From Methylobacterium bullatum (GTDB taxonomy: Bacteria; Pseudomonadota; Alphaproteobacteria; Rhizobiales; Beijerinckiaceae): a stretch of 64,000 bases of DNA. The stretch covers positions 2,392,001 to 2,456,000 of the forward strand of contig LR743504.1 in NCBI GenBank assembly GCA_902712845.1, written 5' to 3'. The notes under the pieces were generated by a model. That model made no database searches and was not told the DNA's origin. It worked only from the letters and a program-made list of their open reading frames with translations. Below, piece by piece: positions 9,616-19,162 of the stretch. The translations under genes were made by a program, and so were the position numbers. Position 1 is the stretch's first letter, and each line of letters begins with the position of its first letter.

Positions 9616-9847
9616 CTCGTGCGGCACGGCACATCCCGGCGGCGTCAATGGGCAGCGTCCACCCGGGAACGCTCCCCATGGCGCTGCGTACCGGACAAGT
9701 GCGCGCAGGCGACTGGCGAAGTCGGGAAACGGCCTATAGATTGGGGGAGAAGCAGGCGCGTGGCGTCAGCGTGCAGTCGGGAAGCCGGTGGGTTTTCACA
9801 ATCCGCGTCCGGACTCCTCTGCCACAAATGGGGTCGATGCTATTCCG
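9616..9847. other. Spacer upstream of clpS
   Basis: Together with the terminator this makes a gene-free stretch of about 309 bases. It should contain the clpS promoter. An in-frame start 20 codons upstream of the assigned clpS start falls here. Nothing else was identified. Confidence 0.35.
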
Positions 9848-10294
9848 ATGTCCGACGACCCGATGCGTTGTCTGGTCTCCCCCAATACGGATCACGGCGG
9901 CTTCGCCGCGACCGCTGGGTCCGATGGCGCGATCCCTGCCGATCCTTCGACGCCGCGCGCAGCCGATCCCGTAGGACCGGGCGGCAATGACGACGGACGG
10001 TCGGGTACGGCGATCATCACGCGGACCAAGCCCAAGACGAAACGGCCGAGCCTGTACCGCGTACTCCTTCTCAACGACGATTACACGCCGATGGAGTTCG
10101 TCGTGCACGTGGTCGAGAAATTTTTCAACAAGTCACAGGCCGATGCCTACCAGATCATGATGCACGTGCATCAGAATGGCGTCGGCGAGTGCGGGATCTT
10201 TACCTACGAGGTGGCGGAGACCAAGGTGACGCAGGTCATGGACTTCGCGCGCAAACACCAACATCCTCTCCAGTGCGTCATGGAAAAAAAATAG
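9848..10294 (+). CDS. clpS: ATP-dependent Clp protease adaptor ClpS
   Basis: A protein of 148 residues. The ClpS fold is C-terminal (about residues 60-145): [17 protein letters not shown], then the [19 protein letters not shown] helix and the closing [10 protein letters not shown], with the NDDYTP motif and hydrophobic-pocket residues that bind N-degron substrates. The first 55 residues are a long, low-complexity extension, longer than in E. coli ClpS (106 aa). The start could also be 20 codons upstream. It delivers N-end-rule substrates to ClpA, encoded immediately downstream (23 bases), and the pair is surely co-transcribed. Confidence 0.93.
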   Translation: MSDDPMRCLVSPNTDHGGFAATAGSDGAIPADPSTPRAADPVGPGGNDDGRSGTAIITRTKPKTKRPSLYRVLLLNDDYTPMEFVVHVVEKFFNKSQADAYQIMMHVHQNGVGECGIFTYEVAETKVTQVMDFARKHQHPLQCVMEKK

Positions 10295-10317
10295 GCACTT
10301 CACACGAGGACCCGCTT

Positions 10318-12807
10318 TTGCCCAGCTTCTCTCGCAGCCTAGAACAAGCTCTCCACCGCGCCCTGGCGCTCGCCGGCGAGCGCCGGCACGAATACGCGAC
10401 GCTGGAGCACTTGCTCCTCGCTTTGGTGGACGATCAGGACGCCGCGGCCGTCATGCGCGCCTGCAACGTCGAGGTCGACACGCTGAAACGCAGCCTCGTC
10501 GAGTATGTGGACACCGAACTCGCCAACCTGATCGGCGATGGGCGCCAGGATGCCAAGCCGACGGCGGGTTTCCAGCGGGTGATCCAGCGCGCGGTCATCC
10601 ACGTCCAGTCCTCCGGCCGGGAAGAAGTGACCGGGGCCAACGTACTCGTGGCGATCTTCGCCGAGCGCGAGAGCCATGCCGCCTATTTCCTGCAGGAGCA
10701 GGACATGACCCGCTACGACGCGGTCAACTACATCAGCCATGGCATCGCCAAGCGTCCCGGCGCGTCCGAGCCGAAGCCCGTCCGTGGCGCGGAGGAGGAG
10801 CCTTCCACCGAGCGTCCGAGCGGCGAGGAGTCCGAGAACCGCACCAAGAAGAAGGGCGACGCCCTCGAGGCCTATTGCATCAATCTCAACAAGAAGGCCC
10901 GCGACGGACGGATCGATCCGCTGATCGGTCGTGAGAGCGAGGTGCAGCGCACGATCCAGATCCTCTGCCGCCGCCAGAAGAACAACCCGCTCCTCGTGGG
11001 CGACCCTGGCGTCGGCAAGACCGCTATCGCCGAGGGACTGGCACGCAAGATCATCAACAAGGAAGTGCCGGAAGTTCTGATCGACGCCACGGTGTTCTCC
11101 CTCGACATGGGCACCCTGCTCGCGGGCACACGCTATCGCGGCGACTTCGAGGAGCGTCTCAAGCAGGTGATGAAGGAGATCGAGGCGCATCCGAACGCGG
11201 TGCTCTTCATCGACGAGATCCACACCGTCATCGGCGCGGGCGCGACTTCGGGCGGAGCCATGGATGCGTCGAACCTGCTCAAGCCCGCTTTGGCCAACGG
11301 CTCGCTCCGCTGCATCGGCTCGACGACCTACAAGGAATACCGTCAGTACTTCGAGAAAGACCGAGCCCTGGTGCGCCGGTTCCAGAAGATCGACGTCAAC
11401 GAGCCGTCGATTCCGGATGCGATCGAGATCGTGAAGGGCCTCAAGCCCTATTTCGAGGAATTCCACAAACTCAAGTACACGACCGAGGCCGTGAAAGCCG
11501 CCGTCGAGCTGTCCGCGCGCTACATCAACGACCGCAAGTTGCCGGACAAGGCGATCGACGTGATCGACGAGACCGGCGCATCACAGATGCTCGTGCCGGA
11601 AGCCCGCCGCAAGCGGACGATCGGCGTGAAGGAAATCGAGGCGACCATCGCCACGATGGCTCGAATCCCGGCAAAGACCGTCTCGAAGGACGATGCGGCG
11701 GTTCTCAAGAACCTCACCGAGAACCTGAAGCGCGTGGTCTACGGGCAGACGGATGCCATCGAAGCCCTCACCTCGGCGATCAAGCTGGCGCGCGCGGGCT
11801 TGCGCGATCCGGACAAGCCGATCGGCTCCTACCTGTTCGCCGGACCCACCGGTGTCGGCAAGACGGAAGCGGCCAAGCAGCTCGCTTCGTCGCTCGGCAT
11901 CGAGATGATCCGTTTCGACATGTCGGAATATATGGAGCGCCACACGGTCAGCCGTCTCATCGGCGCTCCGCCCGGCTATGTCGGCTTCGACCAGGGCGGG
12001 TTGCTCACCGACGGGATCGACCAGCATCCGCATTGCGTGCTGTTGCTGGACGAGATCGAGAAGGCTCATCCCGACTTGTTCAACATCCTGTTGCAGGTGA
12101 TGGATCACGGCAAGCTCACCGACCACAACGGCAAGCAGGTGGATTTCCGCAACGTCATCATCATCATGACGACGAATGCGGGCGCATCGGACATGGCGAA
12201 GTCGGCCTACGGCTTCACCCAGTCCAAGCGGACGGGAGACGATGTGGAGGCGATCAACAAGCTCTTCGCGCCGGAGTTCCGGAACCGCCTCGACTCGATC
12301 ATCTCCTTCGGACACCTGCCGAAGGACGTGGTGGCCAAGGTGGTCGACAAGTTCGTTCTGCAGCTTGAGGCGCAGCTGGCCGACCGCAACGTGACCATCG
12401 AACTCTCGGACGAGGCGCGCGAGTGGCTGACCGAGAATGGCTATGACGAGGCGATGGGCGCTCGACCCATGGCGCGCCTGATCCAGACCACGATCAAGAC
12501 ACCGCTCGCCGACGAGGTTCTGTTCGGACGTCTCAAGGATGGTGGCGCGGTCAGGGTGGTGCTGAGGAAGACCGAGGACGGCGAGGCGCTGGCGCAGAAG
12601 GATGCACTGGCCTTCGAGTTCCCGGCCGGCCCGGTGACGCCCAAGCCGGAAAAGGACGTCACCGACGCGGGTGGCAGCAAGCGCAAGCGCAGCAGGGCGA
12701 AGGCTGCTCCGCGGAAGAAGGACGAGGCAAAGAAGGACGACAAAGGAGGTCCGGGCGGTTCGGGCGGCGTCCGCACCGTTCCGAAGGTTCCCCTAGTCCG
12801 GGCGTGA
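10318..12807 (+). CDS. clpA: ATP-dependent Clp protease ATP-binding subunit ClpA
   Basis: An 829-residue AAA+ unfoldase that feeds substrates to ClpP. A double Clp N-domain (about 1-145) is followed by two AAA+ modules with Walker A sequences GDPGVGKT (near 228) and GPTGVGKT (near 508). LFIDEIHTVIGAG and LLLDEIEKAHPDLFN are the matching Walker B strands. A TTG start at 10318 was chosen because GAGGA lies 8 bases upstream and PSFSRSLEQALHRAL is the normal N-terminus; longer in-frame starts would overlap clpS. The last 55 or so residues form a Lys/Ala/Gly-rich tail (KRKRSRAKAAPRKK, KKDDKGG) not present in E. coli ClpA. An inverted repeat follows. Confidence 0.95.
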   Translation: MPSFSRSLEQALHRALALAGERRHEYATLEHLLLALVDDQDAAAVMRACNVEVDTLKRSLVEYVDTELANLIGDGRQDAKPTAGFQRVIQRAVIHVQSSGREEVTGANVLVAIFAERESHAAYFLQEQDMTRYDAVNYISHGIAKRPGASEPKPVRGAEEEPSTERPSGEESENRTKKKGDALEAYCINLNKKARDGRIDPLIGRESEVQRTIQILCRRQKNNPLLVGDPGVGKTAIAEGLARKIINKEVPEVLIDATVFSLDMGTLLAGTRYRGDFEERLKQVMKEIEAHPNAVLFIDEIHTVIGAGATSGGAMDASNLLKPALANGSLRCIGSTTYKEYRQYFEKDRALVRRFQKIDVNEPSIPDAIEIVKGLKPYFEEFHKLKYTTEAVKAAVELSARYINDRKLPDKAIDVIDETGASQMLVPEARRKRTIGVKEIEATIATMARIPAKTVSKDDAAVLKNLTENLKRVVYGQTDAIEALTSAIKLARAGLRDPDKPIGSYLFAGPTGVGKTEAAKQLASSLGIEMIRFDMSEYMERHTVSRLIGAPPGYVGFDQGGLLTDGIDQHPHCVLLLDEIEKAHPDLFNILLQVMDHGKLTDHNGKQVDFRNVIIIMTTNAGASDMAKSAYGFTQSKRTGDDVEAINKLFAPEFRNRLDSIISFGHLPKDVVAKVVDKFVLQLEAQLADRNVTIELSDEAREWLTENGYDEAMGARPMARLIQTTIKTPLADEVLFGRLKDGGAVRVVLRKTEDGEALAQKDALAFEFPAGPVTPKPEKDVTDAGGSKRKRSRAKAAPRKKDEAKKDDKGGPGGSGGVRTVPKVPLVRA

Positions 12808-12824
12808 TCTCGCTGAGAATGTCC

Positions 12825-12863
12825 GATGGGGCGCGTCTTCCTTAGGGGAAGGCGCGCCCCATC
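12825..12863 (+). terminator. Hairpin terminator after clpA
   Basis: Perfect 16-base arms GATGGGGCGCG(t)CTTCC / GGAAG(g)CGCGCCCCATC around a short TTAGG loop, 18 bases past the clpA stop. There is no long T tract, so it may act as an RNA-stabilising hairpin as much as a terminator. Confidence 0.65.
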
Positions 12864-13141
12864 TGCGTTATGCGATGTGCAAGTGGGTCTGACCCAACGG
12901 GCTGGATGACTGAGACGTCTTATCGTGCCACGAAAACGTCGGTCCCGTGGTCGACATGCACATGATCGGTCGCTAGCAACCGCATTCGAATGGGTGCATC
13001 GGCGCCCGTCCGGTCGTGAATCCTGCGAGGGGGCTCGCCGAGCGACATGACAGGTTCAGGTGTCCGGCGACGGTTCAGACCATTGCCCGGAGCATCGAGC
13101 GTGTGTTCGTCATAGCCACTCGCGACAACAGGGGAGTATCC
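12864..13141. other. Spacer between the clpA terminator and a small membrane gene
   Basis: With the terminator this is a 334-base gene-free stretch. No frame with a plausible start and composition was found. It probably carries the promoter of the gene at 13142. Confidence 0.35.
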
Positions 13142-13417
13142 ATGAGCGATCTGCAAGAGGGCCCCCTGACGCCGCTCTCAAGCCAGGGCACGCATGTCGC
13201 GGCCCGCCCGCAGAAACTGACCCGGCGCGAAGAGCGTCGGCGGCGTCGCGCACGCCGGCGCCGGGGCGAGGAAATCCTGGGTTGGATCCTCGTTCCGATC
13301 ATCTGCTACGGGATTTACTGGGGGATCAGCGCCGGTTTCGACGTGCTCGGCACGACTCCGGGCACGGTCTGGGACCAGTTGATGCAGGTCAAGCAGATGC
13401 TCGAGAAGAAGGCCTGA
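13142..13417 (+). CDS. Small single-pass membrane protein (91 aa)
   Basis: ATG 13142 follows ACAGGGGAGTATCC, a good binding site. The N-terminal third is polar, then a strongly basic stretch (KLTRREERRRRRARRRRGEE, residues 25-44) precedes one hydrophobic segment (ILGWILVPIICYGIYWGI, 45-62). By the positive-inside rule the N-terminus should be cytoplasmic. A short amphipathic C-terminus ends in QVKQMLEKKA. No family was recognised. The Arg-rich block could bind nucleic acid or lipid head groups. Its stop is 3 bases from the stop of the convergent egtD. Confidence 0.6.
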   Translation: MSDLQEGPLTPLSSQGTHVAARPQKLTRREERRRRRARRRRGEEILGWILVPIICYGIYWGISAGFDVLGTTPGTVWDQLMQVKQMLEKKA

Positions 13418-13420
13418 TCC

Positions 13421-14392
13421 TTATCGCGTGAGGGCATGGACCGAGAACAGGCGCTCGGCATCGGTCCAAGTCTTCGCCACGTTCCATCCTGCCTGGGCGG
13501 CAAGGTCGCGAAAGCCGTCGATCGTGTACTTGTAGCTGTTCTCGGTGTGGATCGTCTCTCCCTTCGCGAAGCGGAAGCGGCGGCCCGCGAGCGACACGTC
13601 CTGGGCGCGCAAGCTCACGAGATGCATCTCGATCCGCGACGCTTCGGGTGCGAAATAGGCCCGGTGGGCGAAGGACGATCGGTCGAACTCGGCACCGAGT
13701 TCGCGGTTGATCCGATCGAGCAGGTTGAGGTTGAATCGCGCCGTTACCCCGGCCGCATCGTCATAGGCCGAATCCAGCACCGCCTTGTCCTTCACGAGAT
13801 CGACACCGACAATCAGGGATGCCCCACGCCCGAGAACGCGCCCGAAATGGGCGAGGAGATGGGCGGCCTGAGGAGGCTCGAAATTGCCGATGGTCGAGCC
13901 TGGGAAGAACCCCGCCACTGCGCCATCAGAGAGCCCGTCGGGGAGAGTGAAGGGCCGCGTGAAATCCGCCGCGACCGGCTGGATCGACAGGTGTGGGAAG
14001 TCCCGAGACAGGGTTTCGGCCTCGCTTCGTAGGAAGCTCTCCGAAACGTCAACCGGAACGTAGGCGGCCAAATCCGTGAGATGGGTGAGAAGCCGCCGGA
14101 CCTTCACCGTCGAGCCACTCCCGAACTCCACCAGGTTCGCTCGCGAAGGGAGAAGCGACGCGATGTCCGGCCCCGACGCATCGAGGATGCCGATCTCCGT
14201 GCGAGTCGGATAATACTCCGGCTGTCGGGTAATCGCCTCGAACAGATCGGAGCCGATCTCATCGTAGAAATACTTCGCCGGAATGAACTTCTGCGCCGCC
14301 GAGAGCCCCACGAGGATGTCGTCGAGGAACTGATGCTCCGGAGCGACGGAGGAGACGGGGGTGGCGTCCGTGAAGACGGGGTTGATGGTCAC
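13421..14392 (-). CDS. egtD: L-histidine N-alpha-methyltransferase EgtD
   Basis: This 323-residue SAM-dependent enzyme trimethylates histidine to hercynine, the first step of ergothioneine synthesis. Diagnostic segments are FLDDILVGLSAAQKFIPAKY then FYDEIGSDLFEAIT (His-binding loop), NLVEFGSGSTVKVR (SAM-binding motif I), YVPVDVSESFL and FFPGSTIGNFEPPQA. The C-terminus carries TENSYKYTIDGF, which includes the Tyr/Glu residues that grip histidine. The GTG start at 14392 gives the usual length; the frame continues open upstream into egtB but that part is not family sequence. It lies 59 bases downstream of egtB on the same strand. Confidence 0.94.
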   Translation of the reverse strand: MTINPVFTDATPVSSVAPEHQFLDDILVGLSAAQKFIPAKYFYDEIGSDLFEAITRQPEYYPTRTEIGILDASGPDIASLLPSRANLVEFGSGSTVKVRRLLTHLTDLAAYVPVDVSESFLRSEAETLSRDFPHLSIQPVAADFTRPFTLPDGLSDGAVAGFFPGSTIGNFEPPQAAHLLAHFGRVLGRGASLIVGVDLVKDKAVLDSAYDDAAGVTARFNLNLLDRINRELGAEFDRSSFAHRAYFAPEASRIEMHLVSLRAQDVSLAGRRFRFAKGETIHTENSYKYTIDGFRDLAAQAGWNVAKTWTDAERLFSVHALTR

Positions 14393-14451
14393 GGGCAAGT
14401 CTCCGAGGAACGCCGAAGGACGTAAGGTTTCGCGGGAGAGGGAAACGGAGA

Positions 14452-15726
14452 TCAATCGCGATAGTTCGAAAGCCGGAGCCCCGTGAACTGCCAGCGCTGG
14501 TGCGGATAGAAGAAGTTGCGATAGCCGATGCGGGCATGTCCTTCCGATGTCGCCACAGAGGAACCGCGCAACACGAACTGGTTCGACATGAACTTGCCGT
14601 TGTATTCGCCAAGCGCACCGGACACCGGCCTGTAGCCCGGGTAGGACAGGTAGGCCGAGCGGGTCCATTGCCAAACGAAGCCGAAGGCATCGTCGAGCAG
14701 ACCCTCCGCGGCGGCGGTTTCCCATTCGAACTCGGTGGGCAGATCGCGCCCCGCCCACCGGGCATAGGCATCCGCCTCGAAATAGCTCACGTGGGTGACG
14801 GGCAGGGTCGGGTCGATGCCTGCCTGTCCGGCGAGGGTCATGCTCGACCATTGCCCGGCGTCGTTGCGCTGCCAGTAGCCGGGCGCCTCCCAGCCCTCCG
14901 CCTGCACCGCGAGCCAGCCATCCGAGAGCCAGAGTTCGGGCCGCGCGTAGCCGCCATCCTCGATGAAGCCGAGCCATTGCGCGTTGGTAACGAGACCCCT
15001 GTCGATCCGACACGGCAGGATGAGCGTCTCATGGCGTGGGGATTCGTTATCGAACGAGAATCCGTCGCCCTCGTGCCCGATCTTCTCGACCCGACCCTCC
15101 AACTCGACGGTTCCACCCCGCGATACAGGACGAGGAAAGCGCCATTCGGCATCGTAGACGGGGCTCAGGGGGTTCTGCGCGAAAGCATGAAGGATGTCGG
15201 TAAGTAGCAATTCCTGATGCTGCTGCTCATGATAGAGGCCGATCTCCAAGATCGGCAGAACCGTATCGAGGGTCGCCTCGGTGGAATCCGCCAGGAGGCT
15301 CTCCACCGCTCGGTCCACATGGGCGCGGTAACCGGCAACCTCGTCGGCGGTCGGCCGTGTGATGAGACCGCGCAAGATTCTCGGCTGACGGGGGCCGGCG
15401 GCGACGTAGTAGGAGTTGAAGAGATAGTGCAGCCGCTCGTCGTAGATGCGGTAGCCGGGCACGTGATCGCGCAGGAGGAACTGCTCGAAGAACCACGTGG
15501 TATGCGCCCGGTGCCACTTCGTCGGACTGGCATCGGCCATGGACTGGATCTGCTGGTCCTCCGGCGAGAGCGGCGCGGCTCGGCGCTCTGTCTCGTCGCG
15601 CACGGCGCGGAAGGCCCTGATCCAGGCTGCGCGATCCACCGGCCTTTCCGTCACGTTTGGCGGCGGGAACGCCGCGCTTTCCGTCTGACGATGCGAGGTC
15701 TCACGGATTGCCGCCGTCGCTGCCAT
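14452..15726 (-). CDS. egtB: Hercynine oxygenase (sulfoxide synthase) EgtB
   Basis: A 424-residue protein with an N-terminal DinB-like domain and a C-terminal FGE-sulfatase/formylglycine-type domain. The iron ligands are visible: His in WHRAHTTWFFEQFLL and the HxxxHxE of GLYHEQQHQELLLTD. The C-terminal half contains NAQWLGFIEDGGY, DLPTEFEWETAA and FVLRGSSVAT. It couples hercynine to a thiol (gamma-glutamylcysteine or cysteine) with O2 to form the sulfoxide precursor of ergothioneine. ATG 15726 (MAATAAIRETS) was chosen over one 17 codons upstream. EgtB and EgtD are co-oriented. No EgtC or EgtE gene is adjacent, so later steps must be encoded elsewhere. Confidence 0.93.
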   Translation of the reverse strand: MAATAAIRETSHRQTESAAFPPPNVTERPVDRAAWIRAFRAVRDETERRAAPLSPEDQQIQSMADASPTKWHRAHTTWFFEQFLLRDHVPGYRIYDERLHYLFNSYYVAAGPRQPRILRGLITRPTADEVAGYRAHVDRAVESLLADSTEATLDTVLPILEIGLYHEQQHQELLLTDILHAFAQNPLSPVYDAEWRFPRPVSRGGTVELEGRVEKIGHEGDGFSFDNESPRHETLILPCRIDRGLVTNAQWLGFIEDGGYARPELWLSDGWLAVQAEGWEAPGYWQRNDAGQWSSMTLAGQAGIDPTLPVTHVSYFEADAYARWAGRDLPTEFEWETAAAEGLLDDAFGFVWQWTRSAYLSYPGYRPVSGALGEYNGKFMSNQFVLRGSSVATSEGHARIGYRNFFYPHQRWQFTGLRLSNYRD

Positions 15727-15921
15727 GTCGATCACTCCACTCGCATCTACAATGCGGAGATATGGCTCCGCTGCCATTCGGCAACGGCCGCTCGCCTGCG
15801 CCCATCGACGCGGAGCGTTCGGGCGAAGAATGCTGGGCCTTTTTCATGCCTCAGTGACACGGCCTTAACTCTGCTGGCCCGACACTCTTCCGTCCACGCA
15901 CAGTGTCCAGGCAAGGCTCGT

Positions 15922-16800
15922 ATGCGGATCGATCTGATGGCCGGAGTGATGACAGCGGCCCTGGCGGCTGAAATCCGGCCGACCCCGACCATTCTCGTCT
16001 TCGATTCCGGGCTTGGCGGCCTCACCGTTCTCGAACAGGTGAGGCGCGCCCGGCCCGACGCGCGTTACGTCTATGCCGCTGATGACGCCGCCTTTCCCTA
16101 CGGGCGTCTATCGGAAACCATCCTCATCGCCCGCGTCCTGGCGGTGATGGAGAGGCTTCTTCTGCGCCACGCACCCGATCTCGTCGTGATTGCTTGCAAT
16201 ACGGCGTCGACCCTGGTGCTGCCTGCGCTCCGGGCGCGCTTCTCGACACCTTTCGTCGGCGTCGTGCCGCCGATCAAGCCGGCGGCGGAGGCAACACGTT
16301 CGCAGAGGATCAGCCTCCTGGCGACGCCTGGCACTGTGGCGCGGCCCTATACCCACGACCTCATTGAGACCTATGCGGGCGCCTGTGTGGTCACCCTCGT
16401 CGGATCGCCGAATCTGGCGGCCTATGCCGAGGCCGAACTCGCTGGCCACCCGGTCGACGAGGCGTTGGTCGCCGCCGAGATCGCTCCATGCTTCGTTGAG
16501 AGCGAGGACGGGCGACGTACGGATGTGGTCTGCCTCGCCTGCACCCATTATCCCCTGCTGCTCACGCGATTCCAGCGCCTCGCCCCCTGGGAGGTGACCT
16601 GGATCGATCCGGCCCCGGCCATCGCCCGCCGGGTAACGCAGCTTCTCGGTCCATCCAGGCGCAAGCCCATGGACGACATCCCTCCGGGGCTGACGGCCTT
16701 CACCAGCGGGGCTGGCGTCACAGCCTCCCTGCGTCGCTCCCTCGATGCCAGGGGCGTCGGCGACGTCGCCTTGGAGATGATGCCGCTCGCCCTGCAATAG
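15922..16800 (+). CDS. murI: Glutamate racemase
   Basis: A 292-residue enzyme making D-glutamate for peptidoglycan. The Asp/Glu racemase signatures are clear: VFDSGLGGLTVLEQVRRARP at the start, AFPYGRLSE, the first catalytic Cys in VVIACNTASTLVLPALR and the second in VVCLACTHYPLLL. ATG 15922 is preceded only by a weak binding site (AAGGC). The first 20 residues (MRIDLMAGVMTAALAAEIRP) are an extension, so initiation at an internal Met (residue 6 or 10) is possible. It is divergent from egtB, with 195 bases between. Confidence 0.93.
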   Translation: MRIDLMAGVMTAALAAEIRPTPTILVFDSGLGGLTVLEQVRRARPDARYVYAADDAAFPYGRLSETILIARVLAVMERLLLRHAPDLVVIACNTASTLVLPALRARFSTPFVGVVPPIKPAAEATRSQRISLLATPGTVARPYTHDLIETYAGACVVTLVGSPNLAAYAEAELAGHPVDEALVAAEIAPCFVESEDGRRTDVVCLACTHYPLLLTRFQRLAPWEVTWIDPAPAIARRVTQLLGPSRRKPMDDIPPGLTAFTSGAGVTASLRRSLDARGVGDVALEMMPLALQ

Positions 16801-16859
16801 ATGCGTTGCCGCCTCGGCATTGACCTTCAGGCCTCTCTCGCCTATGCAGCGCTCAGTTA

Positions 16860-16890
16860 CGGGGCTCCGAGAGGGGCCCCGCAGCTTTTT
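16860..16890 (+). terminator. Rho-independent terminator after murI
   Basis: CGGGGC / GCCCCG stem with a GA-rich loop, followed by GCAGC and a five-base T run at 16886-16890, about 60 bases past the murI stop. Confidence 0.65.
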
Positions 16891-17004
16891 CAAGCGCACC
16901 CGTGAGCGGCAATGTCCGCTCTGTCGTTCCGCTTCGGCCCTGGGCCGCGTCGGAAAGAGGAGGGCGCGTTCCTCGACCAATCTCACTCGCTGAGAGGAAC
17001 CGCG

Positions 17005-17622
17005 ATGTCAAAACGTATTCAGGCGAAGCACAAGCTCGATCGCCGTATGGGCCAGAACATCTGGGGCCGCCCGAAGAGCCCCGTCAATCGCCGCGAGTAC
17101 GGCCCCGGCCAGCATGGCCAGCGCCGTAAGGGCAAGATGTCCGACTTCGGCACGCAGCTGCGCGCCAAGCAGAAGCTCAAGGGCTACTACGCCAACATCA
17201 CCGAGAAGCAGTTCCGCCGCTACTACGCCGAGGCGATTCGCCTGCGCGGCGATTCGAGCGAGAACCTGATCGGCCTGCTGGAGCGTCGCCTCGACGCCGT
17301 GGTGTACCGCGCCAAGTTCGTGCCGACCCCGTTCGCTGCCCGCCAGTTCGTGAACCACGGCCACGTCAAGGTGAATGGCCGTCGCGTGAACATTGCCAGC
17401 TTCCTCGTGAAGCCGGGTGACGTGATCGAGGTAAAGGATTCGTCGAAGCAGCTCGAGATCGTCGTCGTCGCTTCGCAGCTCGCCGAACGTGACGTGCCGG
17501 ACTACATCGAGGTGGATCACGCCAAGATGACGGCTCGCGTCACCCGCGTGCCGAGCCTCAGCGAAGTTCCCTACCCGGTCCAGATGGAACCGAACCTCGT
17601 GATCGAGTTCTATTCGCGCTGA
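17005..17622 (+). CDS. rpsD: 30S ribosomal protein S4
   Basis: This 205-residue protein is one of the primary 16S rRNA binders. It opens [16 protein letters not shown], typical of alphaproteobacterial S4. The S4 RNA-binding domain lies at about residues 95-155 ([38 protein letters not shown]). GAGAGGAACCGCG gives a strong ribosome binding site. It is monocistronic here, away from the alpha operon, as in other Rhizobiales, and is closed by a textbook terminator. Confidence 0.98.
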   Translation: MSKRIQAKHKLDRRMGQNIWGRPKSPVNRREYGPGQHGQRRKGKMSDFGTQLRAKQKLKGYYANITEKQFRRYYAEAIRLRGDSSENLIGLLERRLDAVVYRAKFVPTPFAARQFVNHGHVKVNGRRVNIASFLVKPGDVIEVKDSSKQLEIVVVASQLAERDVPDYIEVDHAKMTARVTRVPSLSEVPYPVQMEPNLVIEFYSR

Positions 17623-17652
17623 TCCCACCGAATCATCGCCGAGACGAAAAAA

Positions 17653-17677
17653 GGCCGCCCCACAGGGCGGCCTTTTT
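17653..17677 (+). terminator. Rho-independent terminator after rpsD
   Basis: Perfect stem GGCCGCCC / GGGCGGCC with CACA loop, preceded by six A and followed by five T, so it can work on both strands. It lies 30 bases past the rpsD stop. Confidence 0.9.
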
Positions 17678-17681
17678 GCTT

Positions 17682-17708
17682 GCCCGATCGATCAAAGATC
17701 GATCGGGC
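17682..17708. repeat. Perfect 12-bp inverted repeat between rpsD and gltA
   Basis: GCCCGATCGATC and GATCGATCGGGC flank an AAA loop without a mismatch, directly behind the rpsD terminator. It has no T tract. It may be a backup terminator, an mRNA 3'-end stabiliser or a protein-binding site. Confidence 0.7.
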
Positions 17709-17747
17709 CTTCGTACCTCGGGCTGCTGACGACACGGAGAGGTGTAC

Positions 17748-17782
17748 AAAAAAGGCGGGGCAGCCTGCTGGCCACCCCACCT
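17748..17782 (-). terminator. Terminator of gltA (minus strand)
   Basis: Read on the minus strand, GGTGGGG pairs with CCCCGCC (one T-G) around a GC-rich loop, followed by six T. It lies about 90 bases past the gltA stop. Confidence 0.7.
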
Positions 17783-17872
17783 TCATTCATTCCTCTACCA
17801 CCACGTCATATCGTTCCGTGACGTTCGCTTCGAAAGCGACCTCAGATACGGCGGACAGCCCGAACGAACGTG

Positions 17873-19162
17873 TCAGCCGCGCTGGCCGATGGGCACGTAT
17901 TCGCGCTTGTCCGGGCCGATATAGAGCTGGCGCGGTCGGCCGATCTTCTGCGAAGGATCCTCGATCATCTCGGCCCACTGGGCAATCCAGCCGGTGGTGC
18001 GCGCGAGCGCGAAGAGCACAGTGAACATCGAGGTCGGGAAGCCCATCGCCTTGAGGGTGATGCCGGAATAGAAATCGATGTTCGGATAGAGCTTCTTCTC
18101 GATGAAGTACTCGTCCTTGAGGGCGATCTGCTCGAGCTGAACGGCGACTTCGAGCAGCGGATCGTCCTTGATGCCGAGCTGGCTGAGGACCTCATGCGTC
18201 GTCTTCTGCATGATGCGGGCGCGCGGATCGTAGTTCTTGTAGACGCGGTGACCGAAACCCATCAGACGGAACGGGTCGTTCTTGTCCTTCGCTTTGGCGA
18301 CGTATTTCGCCACATTGTCGGGCGTACCGATCTCCTCCAACATCTTGAGCGCCGCCTCGTTGGCGCCGCCATGAGCAGGCCCCCACAAGCAGGCGATGCC
18401 AGCGGCGATACAGGCGAAGGGGTTGGCGCCCGACGAGCCGGCCAGACGCACGGTGGAGGTCGAGGCGTTCTGCTCGTGATCGGCATGGAGGATGAAGATC
18501 CGGTCCAGTGCGCGCGCATAGATCGGATTGACGACGAATTCCTCGCACGGCACCGCGAAGCACATCCGAAGGAAATTCGAAGTGTAATCGAGGTCGTTCT
18601 TCGGATAGACGAACGGCTGACCGATGGAATACTTGTAGGCCATCGCCGCGAGCGTCGGCATCTTGGCGATCATGCGCAGGCTGGCGATCATGCGCTGCTT
18701 ATCGTCCGAGATATCGGTCGAGTCGTGGTAGAACGCCGACAGTGCGCCGACGCAGGCGACCATGATTGCCATCGGGTGAGCGTCGCGACGGAATCCCTGG
18801 AAGAAACGGTTCATCTGGTCGTGCACCATGGTGTGGCGCGTGACCCGGTAATCGAAATCCGCCTTCTGGGCGGGCGTCGGCAATTCGCCGAACAGCATCA
18901 GGTAGCACGTCTCGAGGAAGTCGCCCTGCTCGGCGATCTGCTCGATCGGATAACCGCGATACAGGAGGACGCCGGCGTCGCCGTCGATATAGGTGATCTT
19001 CGATTCGCAGGACGCCGTGGAGGTGAACCCGGGATCGAAGGTGAACATGCCGGTCTTGGCGTGGAGCTTGCCGATGTCGATGACGTCGGGTCCGATCGTA
19101 CCGGTCTTGATCGGAAGATCGACTTGGTTGTCGCCCACGGAGATCGTGCTGGTGGCGCTCAT
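17873..19162 (-). CDS. gltA: Citrate synthase
   Basis: A 429-residue type II (hexameric) citrate synthase that condenses acetyl-CoA and oxaloacetate. The active-site residues are in [10 protein letters not shown] (catalytic His), [13 protein letters not shown] (His and Arg) and NIDFYSG (catalytic Asp). The N-terminal beta-rich segment ([30 protein letters not shown]) matches the Gram-negative, NADH-sensitive form. Length and both ends agree with the family. In related genomes gltX and gltA are neighbours, as here (235 bases between them). Confidence 0.97.
   Translation of the reverse strand: MSATSTISVGDNQVDLPIKTGTIGPDVIDIGKLHAKTGMFTFDPGFTSTASCESKITYIDGDAGVLLYRGYPIEQIAEQGDFLETCYLMLFGELPTPAQKADFDYRVTRHTMVHDQMNRFFQGFRRDAHPMAIMVACVGALSAFYHDSTDISDDKQRMIASLRMIAKMPTLAAMAYKYSIGQPFVYPKNDLDYTSNFLRMCFAVPCEEFVVNPIYARALDRIFILHADHEQNASTSTVRLAGSSGANPFACIAAGIACLWGPAHGGANEAALKMLEEIGTPDNVAKYVAKAKDKNDPFRLMGFGHRVYKNYDPRARIMQKTTHEVLSQLGIKDDPLLEVAVQLEQIALKDEYFIEKKLYPNIDFYSGITLKAMGFPTSMFTVLFALARTTGWIAQWAEMIEDPSQKIGRPRQLYIGPDKREYVPIGQRG

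Noticed and set aside
14393..15013. Upstream extension of egtD by more than 200 codons
   Set aside because: The extension lies within egtB in another frame and encodes Arg/Gly-rich sequence; GTG 14392 gives the normal EgtD length.
17682..17708. Perfect palindrome considered as an attachment site
   Set aside because: No integrase, tRNA or second copy of the sequence was found in the window; a transcript-end function is more likely.
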